Below are positions 25,031-40,000 of a stretch of 64,000 nt of DNA, piece after piece. Position 1 is the stretch's first letter. Each line of letters opens with the position of its first letter. The stretch is taken from NCBI GenBank assembly GCA_025617745.1, contig CM046856.1, forward strand, positions 46,243,049 through 46,307,048. The letters are read 5' to 3'. The notes under the pieces are model-generated. The model was given only the letters and a program-made list of their open reading frames with translations. It was not told where the DNA came from and searched no databases. This DNA comes from Heliocidaris erythrogramma. Its lineage: Eukaryota; Echinodermata; Echinoidea; Camarodonta; Echinometridae. Position numbers and translations under genes: made by a program.

Positions 25031-28000
25031 AAGCAAGAGGGAAAAGAGAGAAAGAGGGGAGAGACAGAGAGACAGGGAGAGAGAGGGAGAGAGAGAAAGG
25101 ATGGAGAGAGGGAGACAGACAGGGAGGAAGGGAGAGAAAGAGAAAGAGAAGGAGAGAAAGAGAAAGAGAAGGAGAGAAAGAGAAAAAGAAAAAGAGAAAG
25201 AGAAAGAGAAAGAGAAAGAGAGAGAAAGGGGAGATGAGATAGGGGTGGAGAAAAAGAGAGAGTTGAGGCAGCACAAGACTTGTGAAGCGCATCTGGCACA
25301 ATATTTTCACACGATCGATGACATGCCAGCAAATAGGTCCATGATAACGGTGTGTATCAAAAATTGGCCTTCCATTATTATCAAGGTTAATGCTTGTATG
25401 AACTCGAATCGAGAAGGAAAATTACTCAAATAAGGGAAGTCATTTTGTGGTCAAGGATTTCTAATGTTCTAGATTATCCTATTTAAAGACAATTCTAAAC
25501 CAATAAACTAAGACATTTTACCCATAAATGGAAGACATTAATGAAAGGAAACAGGCCATCAATGACCACGAATAAATAAAGTCGTAAATCTGTTTCCTCT
25601 TCAGAATTTGCTGAGTAACATCGTTTAATTGCATTAGGAAAAAGGATTTGGTACTTAATATTCCTTATCTCATCTTTAACGAGCCCTATAATATCTTTAA
25701 ATCACAGCATGTAACAAAGGAGAAAATAGTACAATGGGTCAGTTATTATAGTAATAGAATGTTAAATATGTCAATATCTTTTTAAAAATCTCATCAGCAA
25801 ACTAGGATCAAAATTAAATTTTTTTTAAATTCTTCCTTTAATAAAACTTTACCCCACTATCTCTCTCTCACACCATTTTTGTGAGCAAGATTGTACATAT
25901 CCGAGACCAACATTTTTTTTCATGTGAGGGAAGAGCGAATTCATTCCACTTTAGAGCCATATTAAGATGGAGTGCCATATGACTGATATGCCTTCAAGAT
26001 TCTAATCAATGTATAATTAACAAATTCCCACTTTTTCTCAAACATTTTCAAACATTTTACTTTAGAGTAAATTACAAAATATCATTAAACAAGAAACACA
26101 TTTGTACTGCAGGCTTCCCATTTGGAGAAAAGGCCAACTGGCATCAAAATGAAGACAGGCTCACAAGTCACAACTAGACTGGGGGTAACTATGATTCCCA
26201 GCCAATAAACCAGCAATGATGATTTTACTATTCATATTTGATTGCTCACCTCAATCAGACAAAAAATTGCATTCAATTTTCATTTCTAATGATACTGCAT
26301 TTTTTCCCAAAATAAGATTACAGTCAGAATGTTTAGGGTAGGTCTTCAGTATCAACTTCTACAAAAGGAATATTATTATCTAAATTTAAGAAAGAATCCT
26401 ACCTCTTCTCTTTCAGCATTTTGTCTCCTTAGGTCTGACTTGATGAATGCTATATTTGAAAGGAAAAAAAGTGTTGAGATATTACTGAGAGTTGAGAGGG
26501 ATATTTTCTACTTTGTTATTCATTCATTGATTTCTAATTTCAGTCAATTCAATTGTGATAGCTACATAACAATTTCATTTCAATGTTTGTTATTACACCT
26601 TAATCATCAATAAAATAATTTGTTTCAAACTTGACAAATTATAGATGAGTGGTTCCTCATATCTAATAATCATCTTTACTACACAAATATCCTTTTGATA
26701 TTAAATTGATTTTTTCCAAACTGTAAAATAAAATAACGTTATTAGCTCTTTTGTTTTCCTCTCTTCCAATGGAATACTCAAATTACTGTAATAATGTTAA
26801 AGAAAGAAATAATCAGAATCATTTTGATCTTAAAATGAAAATGGCATATCAATTTCCATGAGAAAATTTTTGTACTGTGAAACACGTATACTAAGACTGT
26901 TCAAGGGAGACAAGAATTTATTTTCATTCATTATTTTTTTTCTTCTCCTGACCTGAATTCAACCGATAATCAGTTTTCCTTTGTGCTCTTTATATACACA
27001 ACTAATAAAAAATTCAATATAAAGTTGAGTTCTCATTTGATTATCAATAATGATAAGAAGTTGACCCAATCTCACTGAAAAGAAAATGCACTGCACACAG
27101 AAATGGGTATTTGGGACTACACACACATGTGGCATGAATATTTGGCCCACACACTTCAGCGACTTCTTGTCATATTTCGAATATGAGGGCATTTGAAGAG
27201 CAGTGCTTTTCAGGGCACATATCTACTATGATGTTCTGCGAAAGTGACATAAAAGATATGAGAAAGCTCCCAAATTAATGATCATCTTTCCTAAAAAATT
27301 AAACCGTCTCTTTAACATACCTGTCAGTATGGTGCCAACCACTAAAGACCCACAAAGAAACAAGTTGCCAGACAAGGAATTGATTTCATTAACCAATTCT
27401 CCCATTATCAGTGTGAAGACGATCCCAAAAGTCTGGATATGACGGAAAAACAAAGACAGAAGATCACAGGTAATGACGAGTTCTGGTCACGCAATTACAT
27501 ACATTGTGAAAGAAACTGTCATTATCATTACTATAATCAATAATAATAATAATGATATTACTATTCTAATCCTTTATCATTATCATTATCATCATTACCA
27601 TCACATTTTTATTCCGCATTATTATTATCACTACATGTATTATCATTATTATCATCATCATCATCATCATCATCATCACCATCATCACCGTTCCCACCAT
27701 TCCATAATAATTGATATACAAATCAAACTTATTTATAACTGAATCAATCATCATCAAAAAGCACATTCCTTGGCCATTCATAAAACTAACAATAAGTAAT
27801 ATAAGCAACTGAAATCAATGTATTTGATTTGCTGTGAGCAGACTTGTCATAGAAAAGTAGCAGTTGTAATTCAAAATTGGGTTATGAAATGTGGCCCCCG
27901 ATCCTGATGACAACAGCCTCGTTACCTGTGCAGATGCGTTCAACAGACCAGAAGAGGTGCCTTCTGGTTCGGGGAAAGTTAGCTCAGCAGCAAACTCAAA

Positions 28001-31000
28001 ACCAAGAGGGAGATACCCGGTCATAAAGAATCTGTTCAAGATAGAAGAAAAAGATGCAAAGAATCAGAGACAAAATGGACAGAGTGCACGCAAATATCTC
28101 GCTCTTTCTGCTCTTGTATCGGGTATATTTTTTAGGGATGTGGAAAAAAAAATGATATGGGCAATGGGTTACATTCTATTATAACTTAAGAAATGTTCGA
28201 AACCTATGATCATCATTGTGTGGACAAACAAAAAAAGTGGAAATGTGATAACCTTCCTTTCTTTCTTCTTCTTCTTCTTCTTTTTTTTTTCATGTCAGAT
28301 TTTTGTTAAAATTATCAAAAAAACCCCTGGAAAATGGGACTAGTACTTCCTGGAGCTACCACTCTGAGTAAGTACAAGATATATCACTCCACACTCATCC
28401 ATATGAAAGAACACAAAACATTTGTTTGTTCAGTCAAAAGGGGTCATGAGGTTAATCTCCTACTACCTTCTGTTAAAGGGAAGCTTGAGTTCTGGGAAAG
28501 GTAAACAATAATTTGTGAGCTTTCTCATTCTTTTTTATGTTAGTTTGGAAGATTATCATAGTAGATATTTCCCCTGAAAAGGATTGCTCTTCAATGCTCT
28601 CACATTCAAAATATGACAAGAAACAGCTGAAATGTTGCAGCCGAACATTTGTGTGTAGTCCCATATACACATTTCTGTGTGCAGTGTATGCGACTCTCAG
28701 CTGGACTAAGTGATTTCGTATCATTTTGGTGATTCCAAAACCTTACAGCATACACCTATTCTTATTTGCTATATAATCAACCTTTCCCAATTGCATTGAG
28801 ACAGTTTCTTTCACAATTCAATCTCATGACCAGAACTCAACTTTATCTTTAATCTATTCCATACCTTCTGTTAAGGCATGTCCTTATTCAGAGGGTATTA
28901 TCACAATTTAAAATAATGATGAATACTCTCCATCTATCTGCCTGTCTGAATATCTCTCTTTTTTCACACCTTTTCTCTCTCTTTTTCTCTCCCTCTATCT
29001 CTACACATCTCTCTACTTCTTTCCTTCCCTCCCCATCTTTCCATCAGGGAGTTTTCGAATGTGTCAACGTGAACGCCGTCCTAGATCCTCCCAGCTACAA
29101 TGGACTGCTTTGTGTTAGCTGCATACAAAGTAGGTGAAGCGAGGTTCACGTTTTAGAGAAGACGGCAATACCATTGTTGGATGCGTTCTCGATCTGACTA
29201 GTGGACGAGGGAGAAGCCAGTGGACGGGTGAGCCGTTCTTGCACAAAGCGCGGTATGCAGTTAACACAAAGCAGTCAATTGTAGTTGGGAGGATCTAGGA
29301 AGGCGTTCACGTTGACACATTCGAAAACTCCCTATTAACGGTTGTACAACACATACTCAAGCGATAATTGCTCTTCAGTACGCTTCAACCCTAGACCAAA
29401 CTCTATACCTAATCCTAATCCTAGACTAAAACCCAATAGAGGGTTCCCAGAAGCAGCCATGCTGGAGGACATAACAATAAAAACCTGTGCACTAGACCAT
29501 GACAACATTGGCTTTCGTAGTCTGACGCACAGGTTTTTATTGTTTTGTACTCCAGCATGGCTGCCATGAGAACCCTCTATTGCAACCCGAACCCTGACCT
29601 TACGTGTTTGACAAATAGATCTGTACGTGGTGGTTATTTGCGAAAGGCATTTTAACTTGTATAAATATCATGCCAATGATGTACTAGTTCATCTGCCTAA
29701 TGCATTTGAAGATCAGACTGGACTATGTTAACCAAACCAGGGCAAATATTTTCTGCAGTTTTCATCAATCCTACTCCTACCTCCCATAGACTTTCATTTC
29801 ATTGTACACCAGTATAGATGTTTAGAGTATTGCACAAACATTTAAATAGATCAAAGCATGGTTTAATACGGGTTGTTTAGTATATTACTCTTTATTGCCC
29901 CACTATCGCTGTGATTATGTAATATTGCTTACCTAGCCAATTATTTCCCACACTCCCCCCCCCCCCCCCCCCCCCCCCCCCAATTTGACTCCCTAAATAG
30001 TTTCCCATAAGTTAAATTGCTTTTCCATTGTATCAAATTTGAACCTCACTGCAGACTTATAAGAAAATTCTGCAAAAATTATCACATGTTACTATAATTA
30101 TGTGCAATGGCACTCTTTGTACTGAAGATAGTACTTGCATTTTCCATCTCTTATCCAAAATTGCCCATAGAGGCTCAGCTTTGCTTAGCTTTATTGTCAC
30201 ATTTGTTTCCCGTTTTCCTAAACGAATTCGATACTTTTACCCAAATCTCCAATGCTTATCAGTTCATTCAACTTATACACTTGAGGGGCGGATCCAGGAT
30301 TTTTGTAAAAGATTGGGCACAGAGCTGGAAAAGTACACAATTAAGGAGGCAATTTTTTTAATTGTGTACCTAAGATATGCCAGTTGGGTTTCAAGGGGGG
30401 GGGGGGGGTGCAGCCGACCCCCCCCCCCCAAAAAGATCTGCACTGCACTTCAACATTTAACAACATGCTGTCTTATGTGCTCTTTGTTTTTCCCTCTACT
30501 CTTCTGAAGGAGGCGGTTACCCCTATTGCTCCTTATCGGAGCCTGGATCATGATTTAAGTGCATGCATGTGGCTAGACATGGGCTGACTGGTAAGCCAGG
30601 AGAAATACTTCATGAATGGACGGTGGACAGACGAGGAAAAACAAAAAATACAGTGTGCTTCCAGGAAGTCAATTGAAAAGATGGTCTAGTTAAACTGAGG
30701 GAAGGAAGTTGTTGTAGTCTGTCGATACCATGGCTCTCATGTACAGTAAGTCCCACGTGTACAATAGTGAGACTGCAAAAAAAGCTACCCTTGTCTATTT
30801 CCAATAGAAATTTCTAGTAGAGGAGATTACTTCGAAACACCAGAATTTAAAAGGAGGCATCCCATTTGACTATTTTAAAAGGTGGATATGGATGTGTTTC
30901 CAGACTGCCCAGCATTATCGCCTTGAGGTGATTGTGCTTATCATATAGCTTTTATCACCTAATAAACTAAATCATCAGGATGTTTAAAGTCTGTCACTTC

Positions 31001-34000
31001 TTTAATGTTTACAAATTCATTGCAAATACATATTTTGTCGAGATCGCCTCGCTCTTTTGTTACTGAAAAGTAATCTGTAAGTTCTTTTGATAACATATAC
31101 ATATCGAACAATGTTTTTTTTTTTCTTTGAGGTCACAATGGGCAAAAAATTTATTCAGAAGCCAAACTTAGAGGAGAATTAACCCCAGAATATAAATATA
31201 CATGTACTTCTGTTCAAAAGTGTAATATATGCTTAATAATTGGCCTGTATCATTTTAGAAATAAAATATCAGAAAAAGGTTTAAATCAAGACATTCTAGC
31301 ACACGGTATCATCTGCTAACACTTTACATGGGGGCTGCAATTTTCTTGATGATGTGGAGTTGTACATGAACCACTGGAAACCCTTCCGGTCAAGAAGATA
31401 TTTTTAATCCTAGAGCTAAATCGCTTCTCTTCACTGCAAAAAATCCCCATATATTTTCCACATAAAAAAAAAAATCCCCATATATGATGGAAAATATGTA
31501 ACAGGTGTATACATATATTCTAAAATTTGAAATTTATAGATTTCTACTTAAATTCTCTGGTTTTGCTAAATAGAAATTGATTTCTTGGCTTGCCTGGCAG
31601 AGGAGAACTTATACAACGTGCATTCTGACTATTGAAGTCCATTATCTCAAAGCAGGTGAATGCATAGTTTGTCACTATTGACATGATTGACGCTCGAGAA
31701 AGTTATCATCCATAAATTTGAATTAATTTGCTTCGTCGCGTATGTCATAGTATCACCAAAATAGATTTATATTTAGTAAAATAGTAATTTTCAAAGAAAT
31801 ATAAAAGACATTTTCATTTTTAGAATATATATATATATCTGTTAAATATTTTAAATCTCAAATGGGATTTTGCATCAGGAAGAAAGACAATTTTTCATTT
31901 GGATTAAAAATATCTATATGTACACATCAAGAAAATGGCAGCCCCCAGGTATCGCTAGCAGACAATACATTTTGCTGAGAAAATCTTGATTTATACCTAT
32001 CTTGTATACTTTAATGCAAAACTATGAAGCAGGGATGCCACTTAGAATTGATAAAAAAGTAGGAAAAACCATCTAGAATGGGCCCTTGTGTACATAAAAA
32101 GTGGTTTTCTATGGCTAAAAATATGTTGAAAAAGTAGGAATTCCTACTTTGGTCTGAAAAGTGGCATCCCTGATGTAGGGCAACAAGAAGGAATAGATTA
32201 CATCTTTGAATATAAGCACATTTTATATTTTGAGGTTAATTCCCCTTTAAATCATCCCATTCGTTATGATTACCCTGAAATTCTGCTGAGGTGTATCTTC
32301 CACAATATTATGCTCAGTAGTAAAACAAACATGGCATGGAAACAAAAAGAACATTTCTTGAGAAAGACTTTAAGACAAGGTAAACTGCTTTAATAGTCAT
32401 TGTTCTTTTTGCGTCAGGTCAATGCCATAGAATTATTAGTGTGGCCTAAAGTTAAAATGACTGTGCAAATGGGGTCAATAGCATGTATGAAGTAAATGAT
32501 GTTTTAGGAGGGAGATAGAAATAAAGAAGAAATGTTCCATGAAAGAATAAGAACAAGAGAACATTAGAGAAAGAATGGGAAAGAAGAAGAAAATGAGAAG
32601 AAAGAAAAGTAGACATCATAGAGACAGAGACAGAGAGAGAGAGAGAGAGAGAAAGAGAGACAGAGACAGAGACAGAGAGAGAGAAACGGAGACAGAGACA
32701 GAGACAGAGAGAGAGAGAGAAAGAGACAGAGACAGAGAGAGAGAAACAGAGAGAGAGAAACGGAGACAGAGACAGAGACAGAGACAGAGAGGGAGAGAAA
32801 GAGAGACATAGACAGAAGCAGAGAGAGAAAGAGAGACAGAGACAGAAGCAGAGAGACAGTGAGAGACAGAAACAGAGACAGAGACAGAGAGAGAGAGAAA
32901 CAGAGAGAGACAGAGACGGAGAGAGAGACAGAGACGGAGAGAGAGAGAGAGACGGAGAGAGAGAGAGAGAGAGAGAGAGACGGAGAGAGAGAGAGAGACA
33001 CAGAGAGAGAGAGACAGAGAGACAGAGACAGAGTGAGAGAGACAGAGTGAGAGAGACAGAGACAGAAAGAGAGAATAGAGAACGAAGAAACGATATGGCC
33101 TGATTTCACAAAAGAGGTTTATCTAACCCATGGTTTAAACCTCCCTAAGCGTAGTACGAGGATGCCCTCATGTCCAATGGGAGGATAGCAATGTGCTTAA
33201 ATATGCTTATTTACGTTTATTTAAGTCCACGGCGGAGGTTTAAACCATGGTTTAGACCATGGTTTAAGATAAACCTCTTTCGTGAATTTGGCCTATGAGA
33301 AAAAAGAATGGCTAACAGAAGACACAATATCATCTATTGAGAGCCACAAAGATGTTAACCCTTTGTCAGATATGAATTAATGTCCTTCTGGCTTTCAGCA
33401 AACAATAAATAGACATTTAGACAGATAAATTGTCACAGGTCAATGGTCAATGCCAGCCTTTTCAAACCACATTCTACTGAGTAAACAGGTACATTTACCA
33501 AAAAAATTATTCATACAGAGTACCAAGCTCATATTCTGACAGGTTTTCATGATTTAGATTGATTATTCTGGTAAAGCAATTTGTGTTTTGACCCAATCAT
33601 TGTTTATATCAATATAATATTCCAATTTGATATACTACGTTATATGATTTGTCTCATGTTAGTCCTATTATGATTTTTTATTGCATTGTTAATATCAAAA
33701 TGATAGCCAGGTTGATGCAATGTTACATAATTTGTCACGTGATAAATATGAGTGGTGACATTATGATTTTCTATTTCAGTATTTATATCAATATGATATC
33801 TAATTTGATGTTTCATAATTTGACAAATGGTAAATCTGAGTGAGTAGTCCTATTATGATTTGCTATATTTTTCTCAGTAAATTGAAAAGGAATCTACCAA
33901 TCTTACCCTAGAAGAGCGGTGATTCCGAAGACGACCCATATCTCGCCTAGTTTGAGTGTGAACGTGAAGCAAATCATGCCCACCAGAGACAAGACGTACA

Positions 34001-37000
34001 CAGTCACTGTTGTTCCTCTGGGATAAACAATCAAATGAGAATGAAATTATAATAACCCTTTTCATGACAGGAATTATTTAAGGGCTAATTTCATCACATT
34101 TTATTCTTCAAATTGGTAACAAAAATATATTTCTTTTAATGCTACGTGGTTCTAATAAAATGTAATGTCTTTGAAAACAACATAAATGGTTACAAACTTT
34201 ATCGTAAAGTTGAAAAAGTTGCCAATTTTGACCCAATAAACAATGATTTTGAACCTCTAAGTTTAAGGATTTCAAAGCTTATTCTCTTTTTTAAAATTCC
34301 TGGCATCAAACACTATATGGTCAAACAACAAAAATGGACACAGTGTGTGCAGAATTTTCTTCTCTTTCTACTTATGCATCTGATATATATTTTAGGTCTC
34401 TGAATCAAAAGTTATTAACCAAACCACAAAATATGGTCAATTGTCTCGAAAGGGATAATTGATAACATTATGCAACCAATACTGTATAATCCACTTTTTT
34501 TCAGATGCAAATATTTCTGCAGACGACAGGGAAATCCGACACAGACATTTCCGCAAGTTGTTTTCGTGATAATCAACACGGGCTACTTACAATACATGTT
34601 TGCAAATGCATTACCAGCTCAATTTCACGTTGTTAAGTTGCGACCCTCCCAAAATTTTGTGAAAATAATGACTTACCCAGTATGAGATAAGGTTTTGCTT
34701 GTGCTACATGTACTGTAGTTAACAATGTGTAATAACTAAAACCATAGTTAACCACCTACAAACAAATCTGTAGCAAATTAAAGTGCCACTCCATGTGTAA
34801 ATGACCAGAATGAAGCAATGTTGTAGGGGTTTTTAAAAACAGATGCATACATCAACCCTGATATACATGTATACATACATACATACATACATACTCAGTG
34901 ATCTCTGTGTTAATGTGGACAGAGATATATGCCTTATACTACACACCTCATTATTTTTTTGTCACTTTGTTGTTGGTGTTGATTGTTGGACAATGTGTTT
35001 GCACTTTAAAAAATTTCCTGGAGTACCTTAATTTTGAAGTCTGTTCACAAGAAAAATATTTTGTACCCAATTTAACAATGACACAAAGCAGTATAGCTCA
35101 AAAGTAAACCCTTGAAAGTTTATTTCTATAAAAATTGTTTAAAACTTACTAGCACAGCAGGGGTTAGTTTACAAGAAAGCCTGGTATTAATGAATGACTA
35201 ATTTCTTAATTTCCCTAAGGACTCAATAGATAGCTCTGTTACATAATCAATTACCAATACTTTCAAAAAAATTTCTGTTCATACAAGTTCTAATCTGGTT
35301 ATTCCCTCTACAATGACAATTCATCAAATAGAAATTAATCTTTTTAGTCTCTGAAAACACCACTCATGTTTATTGTGATTTTTGTCCAGTTTGAAGGCTT
35401 GTTCACATATGACGAGAGTAAACCATGGTGGTTTAGAATGCCATTTTTTTTCTACATGTGAATAAAGGGCAGGCAGAGGTGAAAAATGGAGTAGCTGCTC
35501 ACACTAAAAAAAAATTATACTCATTTATCTGTGTGTTATGAAATATAGAAATGAGAAGGCAACTATGTCTATTTCGCTGTAGCAGTTTACTATAGTATAT
35601 GGGAACAGGGTCCCGTTTCATAAAACTTGTTATCAATAACAAGTTACAATAATTGTTAAAAGCTACTGAAATCCTTGAATCTGATTGGCTGAGAGCAAAT
35701 TTGTCATAGAAATGAGGTAGTTGTTATTGATAAGTTTTACATGTATGAAACAGGGCCTGGTCTTCACACAATTACCTGACAATATACATGCAAATTAAGT
35801 AATATGAGGGACAAGAGTAGTTGAGCTGTTTTAATCTGTGCAATGTGTGTTTAGATGCTAAATCAGGGTACAACTTTTTTTCAAATATGGGGGGGGGGGG
35901 GTGGATGGGCCAGCAGTGCCCCCCTAAATCCGCCACTGATTATGTCCATAACAAACCTTTTTCATTAACACAAATTATCAAACCATTGTAACTCTTGTTA
36001 TTTTGTATGAATGCAGAGTCCTTTATCTTCTTAACAAAAAAATGCAATATAAAACATTCTGATTATCAAATAAATTCATTAAAACTTCATAATTCACTAA
36101 AAGTGTTATTTTCAATGCAAGATCACAAGCTCGAGTCAGTAAATGTATTAAAGTAGATAAGCGTGTTTAATAGTGAACATGCATGCTATGAGCATTGGGG
36201 TATTTATGATTTTATAATAAACAGAATCCACTTCTACACATGTACCTGAAGTAGGTCAAGAGCTATTAATAGCTGCTCTGATCTGATCTCATCGATAATG
36301 ATGATGATAATACATGTAAGATTTTCAAATTAAAGGTAAACCCTGCTATGTTGTGTGTTTGTGACAGTATACTCATGTATGTTAATGGTAGGGCAGCTGT
36401 AAGGGTGTTTCTGTAATTGAAAATCTTGTTTAACCCTTTCGAGATGATTAACCACATTATGTGGTTTGGCTCAATAACGTTTGATTCAGAGCTCCAAGAA
36501 ATATACAACACGCACGAGTAGAAAGAGCAAAAATTTCTGCACACACTATGTCCATTTTTGTTGCATGACCATTCTGCATTTGATGGCAGGAATTATTAAA
36601 TCAAGAATAAGCTTTAATATCCTTAAATTGGCAACACATTTGAGAGTTTCAAAATCAATGTTTTTCATCAAAATTGGCAATTCTTCACCACCTTTTTAGA
36701 ACCATGTAGCACTAAAAGAAAAATATTATTGTTGCCAATTTGAAGAACAAAATTTAGCCCTTAGTGGTAAATAATTCCTGTCGTGAAAGGGTTAATATCA
36801 CTATCGGTGAGGTCTGACCAGCCCTTTAATGGCCTGCATAACTGTCGGATCAATTTTTCTTGACCTAAATCTACCTAATTGGAATGCAAGTATCTGTGAC
36901 ATCAATGCTGACTTTAAAGCAAGATGCAGGGCTATCACTTTGAATAAGTACCTCATATATTGAGTGGCCCGAAACTCCATACAAAGCCCAATACAAGGAG

Positions 37001-40000
37001 CTTGGATTATTGCCAGTCAAACTTTACATGAATTCAGTTAGTTCCAAACAACCCATCTTATGACATGATCAACGGGTCAGAATCAAATCTAGCCAGTTTC
37101 TCTCAAATGCAATGGCATTATAATCCAAACTGAAGATTAGGTTGAAAACATCAGTCAGGTCAAATTGTGATGTATCATATACTTTCCCATGGGACTGATG
37201 TCTGTATCAGATAGCTCAGTCTTGGGGGCCAATCCTGGACTTCAACATTGTCCTCCAACCTGACCAATCTCATTAAGTCTCACAACGCAATTTTGAGAAG
37301 CGCACAAAAGTCACAAAGGGATATAAATTAGCTGCCGACTTTCATCAGGAAATCTTACACCTACCTCTCCGGATATGAATCAAGAAAGCAATGTGCGAGA
37401 TATTACTGGTGTATATGAAAAACAGGGGACAGCATGCCAGTCTCTATGTCTTTAAAGCTACAGCCCACAAGATCGATGTTCCACAAAACAGACAGCCCAA
37501 GGACATCACAGTCTATCTTTCCCTACAATTTTCTTTTTTATTTCCTTCCTCTGCTCTTCTTTTCATTCATTCATTCAATATATTTCTATTTCTAGCATAT
37601 CTTATTTCTACCCTTATGTATTTCTAGGTTTTACCCCTCCATTCATATTCTCTTTCAGTTTTTCATGTTTATATCTTTGCATATCTCTTTCTATCCTCTT
37701 CTCTTTCTTTAATCTGTGATGTATTTCTTTGATCTTCCTTCTTTTGTCTTTATCTTTTCTTTTGTATTTCTTTGTTTTTTTGGTCTCATGGGCTGTCGTC
37801 TATTGGGATGACCCCTTTATAACTTTTGCATGGTTGTGAAAATCTTAAAAAGGACATAAAAGGAGAAACTTTCCACATTCCCAAGTGATTCGAATTCTCC
37901 AAATTTTTGGTGATTGATCCCCAATCATTTGTAGTCCTGCTGTAGATATTATACAAGAGATAGATAGTACACAAACCTGTAAGAGCGAGTCTTGTCCAAC
38001 CAGAATCCAGTTACCACAGAGCCAGCCATTCCGGTCAAGACTAGCGTGAGACCAATAACTCCAACCATCACCTCATAACCCTGCAATGATTGTAAGGAAA
38101 GAAGAAGCAGAGAGACGGAATGGGAAAGAAAGAGGGAATAGGAGAAAGAGAGAGGGCAATAGAGAGCGAGTGAAACAAGAGAGCGGAAGAGAGAGGGAAG
38201 GAGAAAGAGAGTGTGAGAGAGAGAGAGAAAAGAGAGAGATTAGGAGGGGAGGGGAAGAGAGGGAAGAAGAGGGAAGAAGTGGAAAGAGAGATGGAGGAAT
38301 GGGTGAAGAAATAAGGGAAATGGAGATGGGAGGAGAAATATATAGAGAGAAAATAAAAGGAAAGACAGGAGAGAAAAGAGAGTAGAGGGAATCAGCTAGA
38401 TTGTTAAATGTGCTTCAGAATATAGAACTCCACATACCTCCTATAAAAGCTGACATTCAAACAATTACACAGCAATATCAGTATGAAATTTTGGCCCTAA
38501 TAAATTGCACCTTCAATACCATATTCATGATTAATACCATAGGGGGTACCAGTGGCATAGCAAGGGTCCAGGTACAGGGAGACAGGTGTGGGGGGAGGGG
38601 CATTGGTCATACTTAGTAGGTGCAATGCAAATTAACCGAGGAGAATAAGAGGGGGAGGGGGGTTCTATGAACTTCTGTTCATGTTCCCTTTCCATCCCTC
38701 CCTTTCTCCTCTCAATTTTCTTTCCTTGTTTGCTTGCTTCATAATTGAGATGGAGTCATTTGCCCCCCCCCCCCCCATGCCCCCTGTAACTACACCACTG
38801 GGTTGTACCAGACTAAATGGTCTATGAAGCAATTAATATCTCATTTTGTTTTTCCAGTGTTTATCTCTCACTAAATTGTAGCCTTGTACAGATAGGACAC
38901 TTTGCATTGATAGTCTAAAAAATTGATATTATAATGACAGGCCTTGAGAGGGATAGGTGACTACATTGCTAGTGAATAATCATATTATCTGAGTCTAGAC
39001 AAGGTCATTATTGTCATGTAAATGCCTCGAAGGAAATTAATATAAACAGCGTTTATACAGAGACTCAGCTCGTAGGTTTGACAAGTGAGGCGAATTAAAA
39101 ACACAACAAGTTATGATGTGTAAACGGGATCTGAGCGATCCACAAACCAGGTCGAACATTGCTATTCTGCTTTGCCAGGATGGTAGGTTTTGATTCGTGA
39201 GTTTGACCCGTCTTATGGATTGAACCCGCAAGAAGAGTTACTGTGTAAATGCAGTTACAGTATTATATCACCTGAAACAAAGAGCCAGTATACTCCCTTT
39301 ATCTTCTCCTAATTGATCTGGCATACCGTAAGTTCCCTGAATCAAGACAAGGGGAAATATGCCGTGATATGAATGGCACATGTTTCTATATACCGGTATG
39401 TGCAATAGATGTACAGTATGTACCGTAATGTTGCTCCCTACTTGATCCTCAATTATAACATAACTACCTTATGCTCTAGCAATTTTAATTCTTTCCAAGT
39501 TATGCCTAGTTTACATTTGACCTGCGATTAGTCTACGGAGCCCCTATCCTGCCCGTATGCCCATATGCCCGTATCCCCGTATCCTCCGCGCGGAGGCCGC
39601 ACGCAGGCAGGAGGCGGCCGTGGGATTTTCGTACGGATTAACGGCAGCCGCCTTTCTGTGCGGAGGATGCAGAGACTGCGGAGGCTGCACGGCAACTCCA
39701 ATGAAATTGCACGATTTCCGTACAAAATCCAAACAGCCTCTGTACGAATTTGCCCCGGCCTGCCCCCGAGCGCCAATACAAGAAATGGCACGATGCTCGT
39801 AGATAATGTAAACACTAACACCGTAGCCCGTAGCCACCTACGATGCCCCAAAAATTGCAAGGAAAATGGTAGACCAATTCATTGTACGGCGCCCAGGGCA
39901 AATGTAAACTAGGCATAATGACATCATGCACGCATAAGTGAAATGTCTGCTTTACAAATATAAAGGGTATGTGAACACATAATTATATATAAAAGTTTGT

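Noticed and set aside
24766..25433. Long open frames of 126-207 residues on both strands (Arg/Glu-rich, Ser/Leu/Phe-rich)
   Set aside because: Pure consequence of a GA microsatellite; no start context, conserved motif or splice partner.
27226..27320. Read-through of FLVCR exon 8 as a natural C-terminus ([11 protein letters not shown]...)
   Set aside because: Superficially like the family's LTALIKSDLRR, but the GTATGT donor and the phase-matched 26403-26449 exon give a far better family match.
32564..33109. 181-residue minus-strand open frame
   Set aside because: Lies entirely in the GACAGA array; Ser/Leu periodicity mirrors the DNA repeat.
39528..39912. Four overlapping open frames of 81-115 residues
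   Set aside because: All lie inside a GC-rich inverted-repeat element where stop codons are rare by composition; low-complexity products.
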